Assembly: GCA_903904755.1 (NCBI GenBank) | Contig: CAIVDV010000003.1 | Location: 1 to 64,000, forward strand | Reading direction: 5' to 3' | DNA length: 64,000 nt | Origin: an uncultured Acidobacteriaceae bacterium | GTDB taxonomy: Bacteria; Acidobacteriota; Terriglobia; Terriglobales; Acidobacteriaceae | In this document: positions 34,507 through 43,896 of the stretch, piece by piece | How the letters are laid out: each line of letters starts with the position of its first letter | Numbering within the stretch: the stretch's first letter is position 1 | Made by a program: the position numbers and the translations under genes | The notes under the pieces: generated by a model | Database searches by the model: none | Seen by the model: only the letters and a program-made list of their open reading frames with translations | Told to the model about the DNA's origin: nothing

Positions 34507-35601
34507 ATGGCAGAGCGGAAAGGAAAGACGGGCGATCCGCTGCGGATTGCATATGTGCTGACGAGCCTGGGCGTGGGTGGGGCGGAGAAGCAGACGCTAG
34601 CGCTGGCGGAGCGGATGGCGGCGCGCGGGCACAAGGTGATGGTGGTGGTGATGATGGCCGCCGGGGGCGAGGAACTGGAAACAGGCCTGCCGGTGCTTCG
34701 CCTGAACATGGTGAAAACCGTGAAGGGAATATGGAAGGGTGCGCGGTTTGCCGGGCAGTTTCTTTCTGCGTTTGTGCCGAATGTGGTGCACAGCCATACG
34801 TTTCCCGCGAATATGCTGGCGCGGCTGATGCGGCTACGGGGGCTGCGGGTGCCGGTGGTGAACACAATCCACAATGTGTATGAGGGCGGCTGGCACCGGA
34901 GGCTGCTGTATCGGCTGAGCGATGGGCTGGCGGCGCGCGTGACGGCGGTGAGTGAGGCCGCGGCGGCGAGGTATGCCGGAGGGAGCCCGGTGCTGGTGGC
35001 GACGAACGGGGTGGATGTGGAGGCGTTTCGGCCGGAGCGGGGAAGGCGAAAGCGGGTGCGGCGGGAGATGGGAGCCGGTGCGGGGTTTGTATGGCTGGCG
35101 GTGGGGCGGATTGCGCCGGCGAAGGATTATGCGAATTTATTGGGGGCGTTCCGGCGGGTGCGGAAGGCGCACGCCGATGCGGAGTTGTGGATTGCGGGCG
35201 AAGGGGAGCCCGTGCGGATGCAGGATGGGGTGCGGTGGCTGGGACTGCGGGCGGATGTGGCGGAACTGATGGAGGCGTGTGACGGGTTTGTGATGAGCTC
35301 GGCCTGGGAGGGGATGCCGCTGGCGCTGGGTGAGGCGATGGCGATGGAGCGACCGGTGGTGGCGACCGATGTTGGGGGTGTGCGGGAGTTGATGGGGGAT
35401 TGCGGGTGGCTGGTGCGGGCGAAGGATTCGAGTGCCTTGGCGGAGACGATGGAGCGAGTGATGGGGGATGGGGAGCGGGAGGCTATGGGAAAGTGGGCGC
35501 GAGCGCGGGTGGTGGAGAGGTTTTCGATGGAGTCGAGGGTGGGGGTATGGGAGGGGGTTTACGGAGGGGTCAGGGGTCGGGGATCAGGGATCATGGAGTG
35601 A
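34507..35601 (+). CDS. GT4-family glycosyltransferase
   Basis: A 364-residue GT-B enzyme. N-terminal domain has LTSLGVGGAEKQTLALAERM and VHSHTFPANMLARL; the C-terminal donor-binding domain has LAVGRIAPAKDYANLL, SSAWEGMPLALGEAMA (E-x7-E motif) and VATDVGGVRELMG. Members transfer sugars to lipid or polysaccharide acceptors; donor and acceptor are not readable. It is 22 bp past the DoxX gene but is not known from bufferin clusters, so any link is probably transcriptional only. A strong terminator follows. Confidence 0.9.
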   Translation: MAERKGKTGDPLRIAYVLTSLGVGGAEKQTLALAERMAARGHKVMVVVMMAAGGEELETGLPVLRLNMVKTVKGIWKGARFAGQFLSAFVPNVVHSHTFPANMLARLMRLRGLRVPVVNTIHNVYEGGWHRRLLYRLSDGLAARVTAVSEAAAARYAGGSPVLVATNGVDVEAFRPERGRRKRVRREMGAGAGFVWLAVGRIAPAKDYANLLGAFRRVRKAHADAELWIAGEGEPVRMQDGVRWLGLRADVAELMEACDGFVMSSAWEGMPLALGEAMAMERPVVATDVGGVRELMGDCGWLVRAKDSSALAETMERVMGDGEREAMGKWARARVVERFSMESRVGVWEGVYGGVRGRGSGIME

Positions 35602-35625
35602 AACCCGCGAAATCACTGGAACGAG

Positions 35626-35655
35626 CAACGGCGGAGCTTTTGGGCTCCGCCGTTG
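35626..35655. terminator. Bidirectional terminator between convergent genes
   Basis: CAACGGCGGAGC (35626-35637) and GCTCCGCCGTTG (35644-35655) form a perfect 12-bp stem with loop TTTTGG; GTGTTTTT follows on the plus strand. It lies between the glycosyltransferase and the TonB receptor, which converge. Confidence 0.85.
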
Positions 35656-35673
35656 GTGTTTTTGGAGCGGTGG

Positions 35674-38625
35674 TTAGAAGCTGAAGTTGGCCTGGAGGAA
35701 GATGCGGCGGGTGGCGGAGCCCTGGGTGAACATGCCGCCCTGGAGGCTGCGGGAGCGTCCGAAGTAGGGGTCGCCGAGGGTGCCCACGGGGGTGCTGCCG
35801 ATGTGCTCGTTGAAGAGGTTGAGGGCCTGCACGGAGAAGGTGAGGGAGTACTTGCGAGTTTGTGCAGGGCCGCCCATGCCGGGTGGACGCATGCCGCCGC
35901 CACCGAAGCCACCAGGGCCGAATCCGCCGCCAGGGCCACCGCCGTATCCGCCACGTCCGCCGCCTCCCGGAGGTGGGCCACCGCCCGGAGGCATGTTGTT
36001 GAGCGGGTTATTGGGGTCAACGGCCTTGAGCTTGGGGCCAACGCCGAAGCTGCGTGAGATGCGGAGATTGAGGGCGACACCGGCGGGGGCGGTGGCGATG
36101 TTGGCAGGGAGCAGGGTTTCGCCGGAGAGCGGGGTTGGGTTGGCGTCGAGGCAGCCGTACTGGGTCTGGTAGAAGCCGGAGGTGCCGTCGGTGCACTCGG
36201 TTTCCAGAGCGCGATAGGGGCGGTCGTTGAAGAAGGAGTCGCCGTTGTAGTCGTGGCCGGTGGTGATGTTGTAGGGGCGGCCGGAGTTGGCGAGCATGAA
36301 GGGGTTGAGGCGGATGCCCCAGGGGGCGGAGTAGTTGCCCATGAGGAAGAGGTTGTTGCGCTGGACGAAGCCAGCGCGGCCGTAGTCCTGGGAGATGTTG
36401 AGCGAGTTGGAGACGGGGCCGCCGCCTGCGCCGTCGGAGTTGGCGGTGGAGAAGGTGTAGAAGCCGAAGACGGAGAAGTTGTTGCTGAACTTGTAGTTGG
36501 TGTTGAGGATGATCTGATTCTGCTTGAAGACGCCCTCAGGGAAGTACTGGTAGAGCGGGCCGGAGTTTGCGTCGTAACCGGGGAAGTAGGGGGCGTTGGC
36601 GTTGATCTGGACCATCTGATGGACGCCTTGCGAGTGCAGGTAGGTGATGGTGAGGGTTTGCGCTTTGGAGATTTGGCGCTCGATGGATGCGCCGAACTGC
36701 TGGGTGTAGGGGGAGTGGTAGGAGCCGGCTACCTGGTATTTGGAACGGGTGGCGGCGCTGCCAGTGCCGCAGGCTGCGGAGTCGAAGGCGGCGTAGCTCG
36801 ACGTGAAGCAGTCGGGGCTGACGCTGGTGATGACGTTCTGTTCTTCGACGTTGGAGCGGTTGATATTGAGGAAGTTGCCGATGCCCATGCGGTCGTAGAA
36901 GATGCCATAGCCGAGGCGGAGGACGGTTTTGGCGGGCTTGTCCTTTTTGGCATCGACGGCCCAGGCGAGGGCGACGCGGGGAGCGATATCGGAGTGGTCG
37001 CCGACGTGGTTCTGGGATTCCCAACGGAGGCCGCCGGAGAGGGTGAGTCGCTGGGAGTATTTCCAATCGTCCTGGACAAAGGCCGCGCCATCAAAGACGT
37101 TGGCAAGGATGCTGCGGGTGTTGCCGGCCGAGTAGGTGAGCTGGATGGGCGCGGCGGTGGCGGCGGTGCCGGCGATGGCGGCTTTGACAGCTTCAGAGTA
37201 GTCCGCGGTGTTGGCGAAGGTGAAGGAGCCGTTGTAGCCGGCGGAGGAGTAGTTGGCTTCGCGGGAGTCGCGGAGGCGTGCGCCGAACTTGACGGCGTGT
37301 GCGCCGAGGGACATGGTGGTGAGGTTCTGGAACTCCCAGCGGTCGGAATGGTCAGTGGAGTACTGGCCGGAGTAGCCGCCTGCGGAGAAACCACCCTGCT
37401 GCACGTTGATGGTGGGTGCGGTGGAGACGGGGGTGGTGGTGGAGATGTTGCGGTCGTACTGGAAGCGGGTCTCGTTGACGATGTGGTCGCTGATGATGAT
37501 GGAGTCGCTCAACTGGACGTTGTTGTCGTTGGAGGTGGAGGAGCTGGACTGGGTGGGGAGCTGGGTAGAGCCGATGTCTCCGGACTCAGTGTCGCGGAAG
37601 TACTGGTAGCGGATGGTGAGGGTGTTCTTTTTGCCGATCTGGATGTCGAGTCGGGGGGAGATATTGGTGCGGCCGTGGGGGTTGGAGATGGTGCCGCTGA
37701 TGGGGGTGGCGCAGTTGCCGAGGGAGTCGCAAGGGGCGTCAAAGTAAGCCTGGTTGTCGGTGGTGCGGTGCTCGGCAGAGAGGAAGAGGGAGGTGAACTT
37801 GTTGAGGGAGCCGTTGACAGTGCCGTTGTACTGGTAGCTGAAGTAGCCGGGGATTTTGGCGACGAAGGGGTTGCCTGTGTTGAAGGCGGAGTCGTTGCCC
37901 TGGGCCATGAAGGAGCCGTGCCATTTGTCGGTGCCGGGCTTGGTGAGGATCTCAATTCGGCCGAAGCCGAGGCGGTCAAATTCCGCGGAGTAGGGGTTCT
38001 GGTTGACGCGGATTTCACGGATTGAGGACTTGGGGGGAAGCTGGCCGCCGGTGAATCCGTCGATGTAGATTTGGCCGCCGTTGGGGCCGGCGGAGGGGCC
38101 GGCGAGAGCGTTGAGTTCGTTCTGGAGTTCGTCGGGGTCGTCGGAGAGGGCGTCGAGGTCCTTGCCTTTGATGACCATGCTGTTGCCATTGGAATCGGCT
38201 TCGAGGGTGACGGCGGGGGACTCGTCGGTGACGACGACGTTCTGCTGCTCGGTCTGGATGGCCATGGCAATATCGATGCGCTTGACCTGTCCGGGGCCGA
38301 GGGTGAGGGGCTGGGAGGCGAAGGGGGCGAAGCCATCGGTGGCGGCCATGAGGACGTAGGTGCCGGGGGCGAGGTTCTGGACCTGGTAGAGTCCCTCGGC
38401 ATCGGCGACGGTGGTGGCGACCTGGCGGCCATTGGCGTCGTTGACGGTGATGCGGGTGCCGGGGATGAGCGCGCCGGTGGGGTCAGCAATTTTGCCGTGG
38501 ATGCTGGCGGTGGTGGGGGCGGCGGGAGTGTCTGGGGTGTCCTCAGCAAACGAGGCGGTGGCCAAGCCAAGGGTGGCCAGGGCTATGAGAAAGATGGAAA
38601 AGAATCGAAGCTTTTGAATAAACAC
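35674..38625 (-). CDS. TonB-dependent receptor, Oar-like
   Basis: A 983-residue outer-membrane beta-barrel. A signal peptide is followed by a carboxypeptidase regulatory-like (CarboxypepD_reg) domain (IHGKIADPTGALIPGTRITV, about residues 44-110), then a plug-like region (IYIDGFTGGQLPPKSSIREI, SAEFDRLGFGRIEILTKPG) and a long barrel ending in aromatic FSF. Between late strands lies a Gly/Pro-rich low-complexity insert of about 40 residues (GGGRGGYGGGPGGGFGPGGF), at 35880-36000. Such receptors are abundant in Acidobacteriota and take up oligosaccharides, peptides or metal complexes; substrate unknown. Start is GTG 38625 with a G-run upstream. Confidence 0.9.
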   Translation of the reverse strand: MFIQKLRFFSIFLIALATLGLATASFAEDTPDTPAAPTTASIHGKIADPTGALIPGTRITVNDANGRQVATTVADAEGLYQVQNLAPGTYVLMAATDGFAPFASQPLTLGPGQVKRIDIAMAIQTEQQNVVVTDESPAVTLEADSNGNSMVIKGKDLDALSDDPDELQNELNALAGPSAGPNGGQIYIDGFTGGQLPPKSSIREIRVNQNPYSAEFDRLGFGRIEILTKPGTDKWHGSFMAQGNDSAFNTGNPFVAKIPGYFSYQYNGTVNGSLNKFTSLFLSAEHRTTDNQAYFDAPCDSLGNCATPISGTISNPHGRTNISPRLDIQIGKKNTLTIRYQYFRDTESGDIGSTQLPTQSSSSTSNDNNVQLSDSIIISDHIVNETRFQYDRNISTTTPVSTAPTINVQQGGFSAGGYSGQYSTDHSDRWEFQNLTTMSLGAHAVKFGARLRDSREANYSSAGYNGSFTFANTADYSEAVKAAIAGTAATAAPIQLTYSAGNTRSILANVFDGAAFVQDDWKYSQRLTLSGGLRWESQNHVGDHSDIAPRVALAWAVDAKKDKPAKTVLRLGYGIFYDRMGIGNFLNINRSNVEEQNVITSVSPDCFTSSYAAFDSAACGTGSAATRSKYQVAGSYHSPYTQQFGASIERQISKAQTLTITYLHSQGVHQMVQINANAPYFPGYDANSGPLYQYFPEGVFKQNQIILNTNYKFSNNFSVFGFYTFSTANSDGAGGGPVSNSLNISQDYGRAGFVQRNNLFLMGNYSAPWGIRLNPFMLANSGRPYNITTGHDYNGDSFFNDRPYRALETECTDGTSGFYQTQYGCLDANPTPLSGETLLPANIATAPAGVALNLRISRSFGVGPKLKAVDPNNPLNNMPPGGGPPPGGGGRGGYGGGPGGGFGPGGFGGGGMRPPGMGGPAQTRKYSLTFSVQALNLFNEHIGSTPVGTLGDPYFGRSRSLQGGMFTQGSATRRIFLQANFSF

Positions 38626-38684
38626 AGTTCCCCCGTATGAATTCTGATAACGATGTTGTGCGGCCGAATGGTTCCCGCCGACGG

Positions 38685-39971
38685 TTACTGCGCGCCAGAC
38701 TCTCCGCCGCCGGAACTCATGTTCCAGCCGGAGAGCAGCATGCTTTGGGTGGATGCCGAAGACTGCAGCAGAGGCTCAACGCCCGCGAGCAGAGTGATGG
38801 CAGTTACCTCAGTGGTTCCCTGGGTGGAGACGAGGATGATGGCATCGCCTTTTTGCAGGTCAGAAAGCTTGATGGCGGGGGCGCGGGAAATGATGGATTG
38901 GGTGTCGCCGCCGCCGATGGGGCGTTGAGCGCCCCACTGGGCGTTGGGAGTGCCGCCGGGAGCACCACCCTGGGCACCGGGCCAGTTGCCGGAGCCACCT
39001 GGAGCTGCTGCGCCGCCGGGAGCGCCGGAACCGGGCTGGCCGCCGCCGAAGCCGCCAGCGCCCATAACGCCGCCGGGGCGTCCCTGGCCGGGATTGGACG
39101 CTGCCATGCCGCCGGGCTGTGCGGTGGGGGTTGCTGCGCCGGTGGATTTGGTGGAGGCGGCGAGGGCGCGTGCCATGGCATCCGGGAGCTTGCGCATCTG
39201 GGCATCGTCAGTGATGTGGACGGTGACCTGCTGTTTGGTGATGAGGTCCTTGAGGGTGATGGTTTGTGCGGCTGCGTTGATGGAGGAGACGGAGCCGGAG
39301 ATGTTGCGGAAGGAGCCGGAGACGACTTCTTCGGCGGCGAGATCGGTACTGTCGGAGTTTTTGGTGCCTCGTGCGCGGAGCTGGTCGCCGGGCTTGATGG
39401 TGTCAATGGGAGCCGGCTGGGCCTTTGCGAAGTCGATGGAGTCGGCGGCGTAGCGGCGGAGGATGGTGGAGGGGGAGGTCCGGACGGTGACGTTCTTTTC
39501 GTTTGCGCCGGCACCCGTTGTGATGAGGATGACGCCGGAGGCGGGGTCAACGGTTCTGACGAGGCCACCGATGCCGCGGCGTGCCCAGTCGATGCGGTCC
39601 TGCTGCTGCTTTTTGGCGATGTCGGCGGCGGAGATGTCGATGATGGAGGCCGCAGTGAGGGCGGAGGGGGTGGAGTCCGGAGTGATGCGGACGCTGACGC
39701 GGTCGCCGGCGGCGATGTCAGAGAACTGGATGGCGGTGGCGGTGGAGAGGTCTTTGGCACCGGGGGCGACGCGCTGGAGGCGAATGCCGTCGGGGACGGT
39801 GATTTTGAGCTCGCCGTTGTTGTCGGCCTTGACGGTGAGGGTGCCGGGAGCGACGGCAGTGACAGCGCCGGAGACGCGGGCGGGTGCCTGAGCGACGGCT
39901 ATGGAGACTGCGCCGAAGAGGGCGAGGGCCAGGGTTGCCGAGTTGCGGAGTTGCCGAGACGTACGAAGCAT
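38685..39971 (-). CDS. Secreted Gly/Pro-rich protein with OB-like repeats
   Basis: A 428-residue exported protein. After the signal peptide (ending near SIAVAQ) come repeated beta domains with the pattern GAVTAVAPGTLTVKADNNGE and GSVSSINAAAQTITLKDLIT, reminiscent of DUF5666-type modules. A Gly/Pro/Gln-rich linker (about residues 270-350; PGGVMGAGGFGGGQPGSGAP) is followed by another short domain. It ends 59 nt before the TonB receptor and probably shares its transcript, as the adjacent receptor also carries a Gly-rich insert. Function unknown. Confidence 0.75.
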   Translation of the reverse strand: MLRTSRQLRNSATLALALFGAVSIAVAQAPARVSGAVTAVAPGTLTVKADNNGELKITVPDGIRLQRVAPGAKDLSTATAIQFSDIAAGDRVSVRITPDSTPSALTAASIIDISAADIAKKQQQDRIDWARRGIGGLVRTVDPASGVILITTGAGANEKNVTVRTSPSTILRRYAADSIDFAKAQPAPIDTIKPGDQLRARGTKNSDSTDLAAEEVVSGSFRNISGSVSSINAAAQTITLKDLITKQQVTVHITDDAQMRKLPDAMARALAASTKSTGAATPTAQPGGMAASNPGQGRPGGVMGAGGFGGGQPGSGAPGGAAAPGGSGNWPGAQGGAPGGTPNAQWGAQRPIGGGDTQSIISRAPAIKLSDLQKGDAIILVSTQGTTEVTAITLLAGVEPLLQSSASTQSMLLSGWNMSSGGGESGAQ

Positions 39972-40083
39972 GATGCGGGTCTCCCAAGAGTGCTGTGCTG
40001 TCAGGGGCCGGGAAGCGAGGTGCTTCTGGAGTGGCCGGTGCAAGCGGGTTCAATTTTGTAGACGAGGCGGGGCGGAGAAAAGT

Positions 40084-41649
40084 TTAGGGGAGGGGCGTGA
40101 TTGTGAGGGTGGCGGCGGTGAGGAAGGTGTAACTGCCGGATGGGGAGGGGGTGAGATTGGCGAGCCGGCGATTGGCGACGAGGACCGAATCGGAGTACCA
40201 GAGGGGAAGTGCGGGAAGGTCGGTGGCGAGGATTTGCTGGGCCTGGAGGTAGTCGGCATGGCGTATGGCCTGGTCTGGCTGGGCGGCGGCGTCGTCGAGG
40301 AGATGGTCGAGGGTGGGGTTGCGGTAGCGGCCGCGATTTGCGCCTTTGGGCGGTATGCGGGAGGAGGAGAATGCGTAGGAGAAGATGTCGGGCTGCTCGT
40401 TGCCGCCAATCCAGCGGAGGGAGTAGAGCTGGAAGCTGCCTCGGGTGAGGTCCTGGAGGAAGGTGGCGGTCTCGTAGGAGCGGATTTGGAGATCGATGCC
40501 GACCTGGGCGAGCTGCTGCTGAAGCGTGGCAGCGAGGAGGCGGGTGCCCTCGTCGGTGGAGGTTTTCATGGTGAGGTGGAGACGGATGCCGTGGGCGTCG
40601 GGGGTGCGGCCAGCGGAATCGAGAAGCCGGCGGGCGCGGGCGGGGTCGTAAGCGTAGCGGGGGACGTCGGCGGTGTAGGCCCAGTGGGCTGCGGGGAGGA
40701 GGCTGAGGGCAAGCTGGGCGCGGCTTCCGAGCAGCGTGGTGCGGATGAGTTCGCGATCGATGGAGCAGGCGATGGCCTGGCGGATGCGGGGGTCGCGGAG
40801 GGTTGGATCGACGGTGTTGAAGGCGAGGTACTGGACGATGGTGCCGGGGGTGGAGAGGACGGCGAGGTGGGGCTCGCGGGCGAGGACGGGGAGGGCGTCG
40901 GCCTGGATGGCGTTGGAGGCGATGTCGGCGGAGCCTTTGCGGAGCTCGAGGGCGCGGGTGATGCCGTCGGGGACGACGGCGAAGCGGAGGCTGTGGATGA
41001 GGGATGTGCCGGAGGGTGGTTCCGGGGCGGGGTCCCAGTAGTCGGGATTGCGGGTGAGGAGGACTTCCTTGTCGACTTCCTGGCTGACGAAACGGAAGGG
41101 GCCGGAGCCTACGGGGTGCTGCCAGAAATCGCGGCCGGAGCCGGCGGGGACGATGCCGAGTGCGCCGCGGGCGAGGTTGGCGAGGAGGAAGTTGTCGGGG
41201 TGGGAGAGATGGAGGATGACGGTGGCGGGGTCGGGGGTCTCGATGGAGCGGAGGGCGGCGAAGGTGGCGGCGCGGGGGCTGACGATGGTGCCGTCGCGCA
41301 TGGAGTCGAGGGTGAAGGCGACGTCGGCGGAGGTGAGGGGGGCGCCGGAGTGGAAGCGGACGCCGGAGCGGAGATGGAAGCGGAGGGTGAGCGGGTCGGG
41401 CTGCTGCCAGGAGTCAGAGACGGCGGGGGAGAAGTTGAAGTGGGAGTCGCGTGTGACGAGGCCGTCGAAGAGGAGCTCGTCGATGTGCTGGGATTGGGCG
41501 TCGATGCCAATGCGGGGATCGAGGTTGGTGGGGCTGGATTCGATGAGGAAAGTGACGGTGGAGCTGGGGGTGGCGGTGTGGCGGCAGCCAGAGAAGGTGA
41601 GGAGAGCCGCGAGGGCGAGAAGGGGGATGAGGGCCGGGCGCTTAGACAT
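40084..41649 (-). CDS. ABC substrate-binding lipoprotein, family 5
   Basis: A 521-residue peptide/nickel/oligopeptide-type periplasmic binding protein with a lipobox (LLTFSGC, Cys22). The family 5 pattern runs throughout: NLDPRIGIDAQSQHIDELLF, FHLRSGVRFHSGAPLTSADV, GSGPFRF, AFNTVDPTLRDPRIRQAIAC and a C-terminal LPLWYSDSVLVANRR. It overlaps anmK by 8 bp and has no ABC permease or ATPase beside it. As the last gene of a peptidoglycan recycling operon it may import muropeptides (as MppA or AmiA-type proteins do), which is inference. A longer frame exists upstream, but MSKRPALIPL is a typical lipoprotein start. Confidence 0.88.
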   Translation of the reverse strand: MSKRPALIPLLALAALLTFSGCRHTATPSSTVTFLIESSPTNLDPRIGIDAQSQHIDELLFDGLVTRDSHFNFSPAVSDSWQQPDPLTLRFHLRSGVRFHSGAPLTSADVAFTLDSMRDGTIVSPRAATFAALRSIETPDPATVILHLSHPDNFLLANLARGALGIVPAGSGRDFWQHPVGSGPFRFVSQEVDKEVLLTRNPDYWDPAPEPPSGTSLIHSLRFAVVPDGITRALELRKGSADIASNAIQADALPVLAREPHLAVLSTPGTIVQYLAFNTVDPTLRDPRIRQAIACSIDRELIRTTLLGSRAQLALSLLPAAHWAYTADVPRYAYDPARARRLLDSAGRTPDAHGIRLHLTMKTSTDEGTRLLAATLQQQLAQVGIDLQIRSYETATFLQDLTRGSFQLYSLRWIGGNEQPDIFSYAFSSSRIPPKGANRGRYRNPTLDHLLDDAAAQPDQAIRHADYLQAQQILATDLPALPLWYSDSVLVANRRLANLTPSPSGSYTFLTAATLTITPLP

Positions 41650-42820
41650 AGGTGACCTGGCCGAGGAGGACGGGGCGGGAGGCGCCGGTGGCTGCGGGGA
41701 GATTGCCGGGGAGGTGGTGCCAGGTTTGCCAGGCGAGGAGTGCGAAGGCGGCGGCTTCCTTGGCTTCAGCGGGGAGGCCGAGGGAATCGGAGGTGGTGAC
41801 GCGGCAGCGGAGAGGGGCGAGGCGTGTGGTGAGGGCTTGCATGAGGGTGAGATTTCGCGCGCCGCCGCCGGAGACGATGTAGTCGACGCGGGATGCGGCC
41901 ATGAGGGGAGTGCCGTGGCGGGCGTAGGCCTGGGCGATGGATTCCGCAGTGAGGGCGGTGGCGGTGGCGAGGGCGTCAGCGGGGTTGGGGCTGAGCTTGC
42001 GGCAGCGGGCGAGGAAGTCGGCGGCGTATTCGCGGCCGAATTGCTCGCGGCCGGCGGTTTTGGGGGGGGATTTGCGGAAGAAGGGGTGCGTGAGGGATTC
42101 GGCGAGGACGGCGGCGAGGACTGAGCCGGATAAGGCGATGCGGCCACCTGCGTCGTAGGGGCGGTGGAAGAGGATGTTGGTGAGGGCGTCCATGACCATG
42201 TTGCCGGGGCCGGTGTCGAAGGCGGTTAGTTGTGCGCCGTCGGGGGCGATGGCGGTGAGGTTGGCGATGCCGCCGATGTTCTGGAGGACGCGGCCGCGGG
42301 TGGGGTGGGAGAAGAGGACCTGGTCGAGGAGGGGAACAAGGGGCGCGCCGTGGCCGCCGGCGACGATGTCTGCGGGGCGGAAGTTGGAAATCACGGGAGT
42401 GTTGAGGCGGCCAGCAAGGACGGCGGGTTCGCCGAGTTGCCAGGTGCAGGGGAAGCGTGCGCCGAGGAAGGGCTGGGGTGTGGGCTGGTGGTAGAGGGTT
42501 TGGCCGTGGCAGCCGATGAGGTCGAGTTTGTGGGGGTGGTGGGCGAGGGTTTTCTGCACAGCGTCGGCGTAGGCGATGCCGAGACGCCAGTTGAGGCGGG
42601 CGAGCTGGGCGGTGGAGATGGAAGCCGCGTTCATGGCGTCGAGGACGGCCTGGCGCAGGGCTTTGGGGTAGGGGACGGCGTGGTGGGCGAGGAGGCGGAG
42701 GCGGGGGGGGCCGGATTTGCCGGGACGAATGCGGACGATGGCGACGTCGATGCCGTCAGCGGAGGTGCCGGACATGATGCCGGCGACGGTGAGGGGTTTC
42801 AGTGGGGGCAGCGGTGTCAC
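41642..42820 (-). CDS. anmK: Anhydro-N-acetylmuramic acid kinase
   Basis: Converts 1,6-anhydroMurNAc, the product of lytic transglycosylases, to MurNAc-6-phosphate, using ATP and water. The 392 residues show family motifs in order: SGTSADGIDVAIV, GCHGQTLYHQP, NIGGIANLT, FDTGPGNMVMD, and SGGGARN. The start is GTG 42818-42820, overlapping the nagZ stop by GTGA. Its product is the substrate of MurQ encoded at 1135-2106. Confidence 0.95.
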   Translation of the reverse strand: MTPLPPLKPLTVAGIMSGTSADGIDVAIVRIRPGKSGPPRLRLLAHHAVPYPKALRQAVLDAMNAASISTAQLARLNWRLGIAYADAVQKTLAHHPHKLDLIGCHGQTLYHQPTPQPFLGARFPCTWQLGEPAVLAGRLNTPVISNFRPADIVAGGHGAPLVPLLDQVLFSHPTRGRVLQNIGGIANLTAIAPDGAQLTAFDTGPGNMVMDALTNILFHRPYDAGGRIALSGSVLAAVLAESLTHPFFRKSPPKTAGREQFGREYAADFLARCRKLSPNPADALATATALTAESIAQAYARHGTPLMAASRVDYIVSGGGARNLTLMQALTTRLAPLRCRVTTSDSLGLPAEAKEAAAFALLAWQTWHHLPGNLPAATGASRPVLLGQVTYV

Positions 42821-43896
42821 TGGGCGGCCTCGATGGTGGTGCGGAAGGCGAGGATGGAGTCGCGGAGGCGGGCGAGCTGGGTGGCGGAGAGGGCGCGGGG
42901 GAGTGGCGCGGAGTAGAGATTGCGGCGGAGTTTGGCAGCTTCGGCGGCGCGGGTGAGGATGAGGCGGCGGAAGGCGGCGGAGGACTCGGCGTGGCGGAGG
43001 AGGGAGTCAAATGCGCGGAGGATGAGCTCGGGGCTGTGGCAGATTTCGACCATGTGGAGGCCGGCGCGGAAGGCGGCGAGGACGGCGTCTTCGATGGGGA
43101 GGTGGTTGAGGATGCCGCCCATTTCGAGATCGTCAGAGAAGATGAGGCCGGGGTAGGCGAGCTTGCGCCGGAGGATGGTGGTGACCCAGTACGGACTGGC
43201 GGTGGCGGGCTTGTCGCCGGAGCGGGTGAGGGGATAGGCGGCATGGTTGACCATAACCATGGAGAGTTCGTGGACGAGGTCTCGGTATGGGGCGAGGTCA
43301 GTGGCCCACATTTCCGGGAAGGTGCGGTTGATGGTGGGGGTGGCGTAGTGGGAGTCGAGCGAGCCGCCGCCGAGGCCGGGGAAATGCTTGCCGCAGCCGG
43401 TGACGCCGTGGGCGGCGAGGCCGTGGAGGAAGTTGCGGACGTATGCGGTGACCTGGGCAGGGTCGGCTGAGACGGTGCGGGTGCCCATGACGGCGGCGGA
43501 GATGGGAAGGCCGAGGTCGAGGACAGGGGCAAGGGTGGTGTTGAAACCAAAGGCGCGGGCTTCCCGGGCGATGAGCTTGCCGTGCCGGCGGAAGAGGGCA
43601 AGTGAGCCGGAGCGGGCGACGGATTGGGCCGAAGGAATGGGTGCGACGGCGTCGCGGAGGCGGTCGACGGTGCCGCCCTCGATGTCAACGGCGCGCATGG
43701 GGTGGGGGGCGGCGTGGGCGGTGGCGGCGGCAAGGAGGGCGCGGGTTTGGGTGGCGTCCGTAATGTTGCGGCGGAAGAGGATGATGCCGCCGGGCTGGAC
43801 GACACGGAGCCAGGCGCGTTCGAGGGGGGTGAGTTCCGGGCCGGAGAGGCCGACGACGAGAAGCGAGCCGACGGCGGAGCGGAGGGATTGGGTCAC
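42817..43896 (-). CDS. nagZ: Beta-N-acetylhexosaminidase, GH3 (NagZ)
   Basis: Cytoplasmic enzyme that removes GlcNAc from GlcNAc-anhydroMurNAc muropeptides. In 359 residues the NagZ pattern is intact: CGKHFPGLGGGSLDSH (His/Asp pair acting as the general acid) and the nucleophile in IFSDDLEMGG. No signal peptide. The GTG start overlaps the mutS stop (GTGA). With AnmK and MurQ it forms a cell-wall recycling chain. Confidence 0.94.
   Translation of the reverse strand: MTQSLRSAVGSLLVVGLSGPELTPLERAWLRVVQPGGIILFRRNITDATQTRALLAAATAHAAPHPMRAVDIEGGTVDRLRDAVAPIPSAQSVARSGSLALFRRHGKLIAREARAFGFNTTLAPVLDLGLPISAAVMGTRTVSADPAQVTAYVRNFLHGLAAHGVTGCGKHFPGLGGGSLDSHYATPTINRTFPEMWATDLAPYRDLVHELSMVMVNHAAYPLTRSGDKPATASPYWVTTILRRKLAYPGLIFSDDLEMGGILNHLPIEDAVLAAFRAGLHMVEICHSPELILRAFDSLLRHAESSAAFRRLILTRAAEAAKLRRNLYSAPLPRALSATQLARLRDSILAFRTTIEAAQ

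Noticed and set aside
41650-42147. Extension of the substrate-binding protein upstream of 41649
   Set aside because: The extra residues are Ser/Pro-rich and antisense-like, and they would precede a clear lipoprotein signal.
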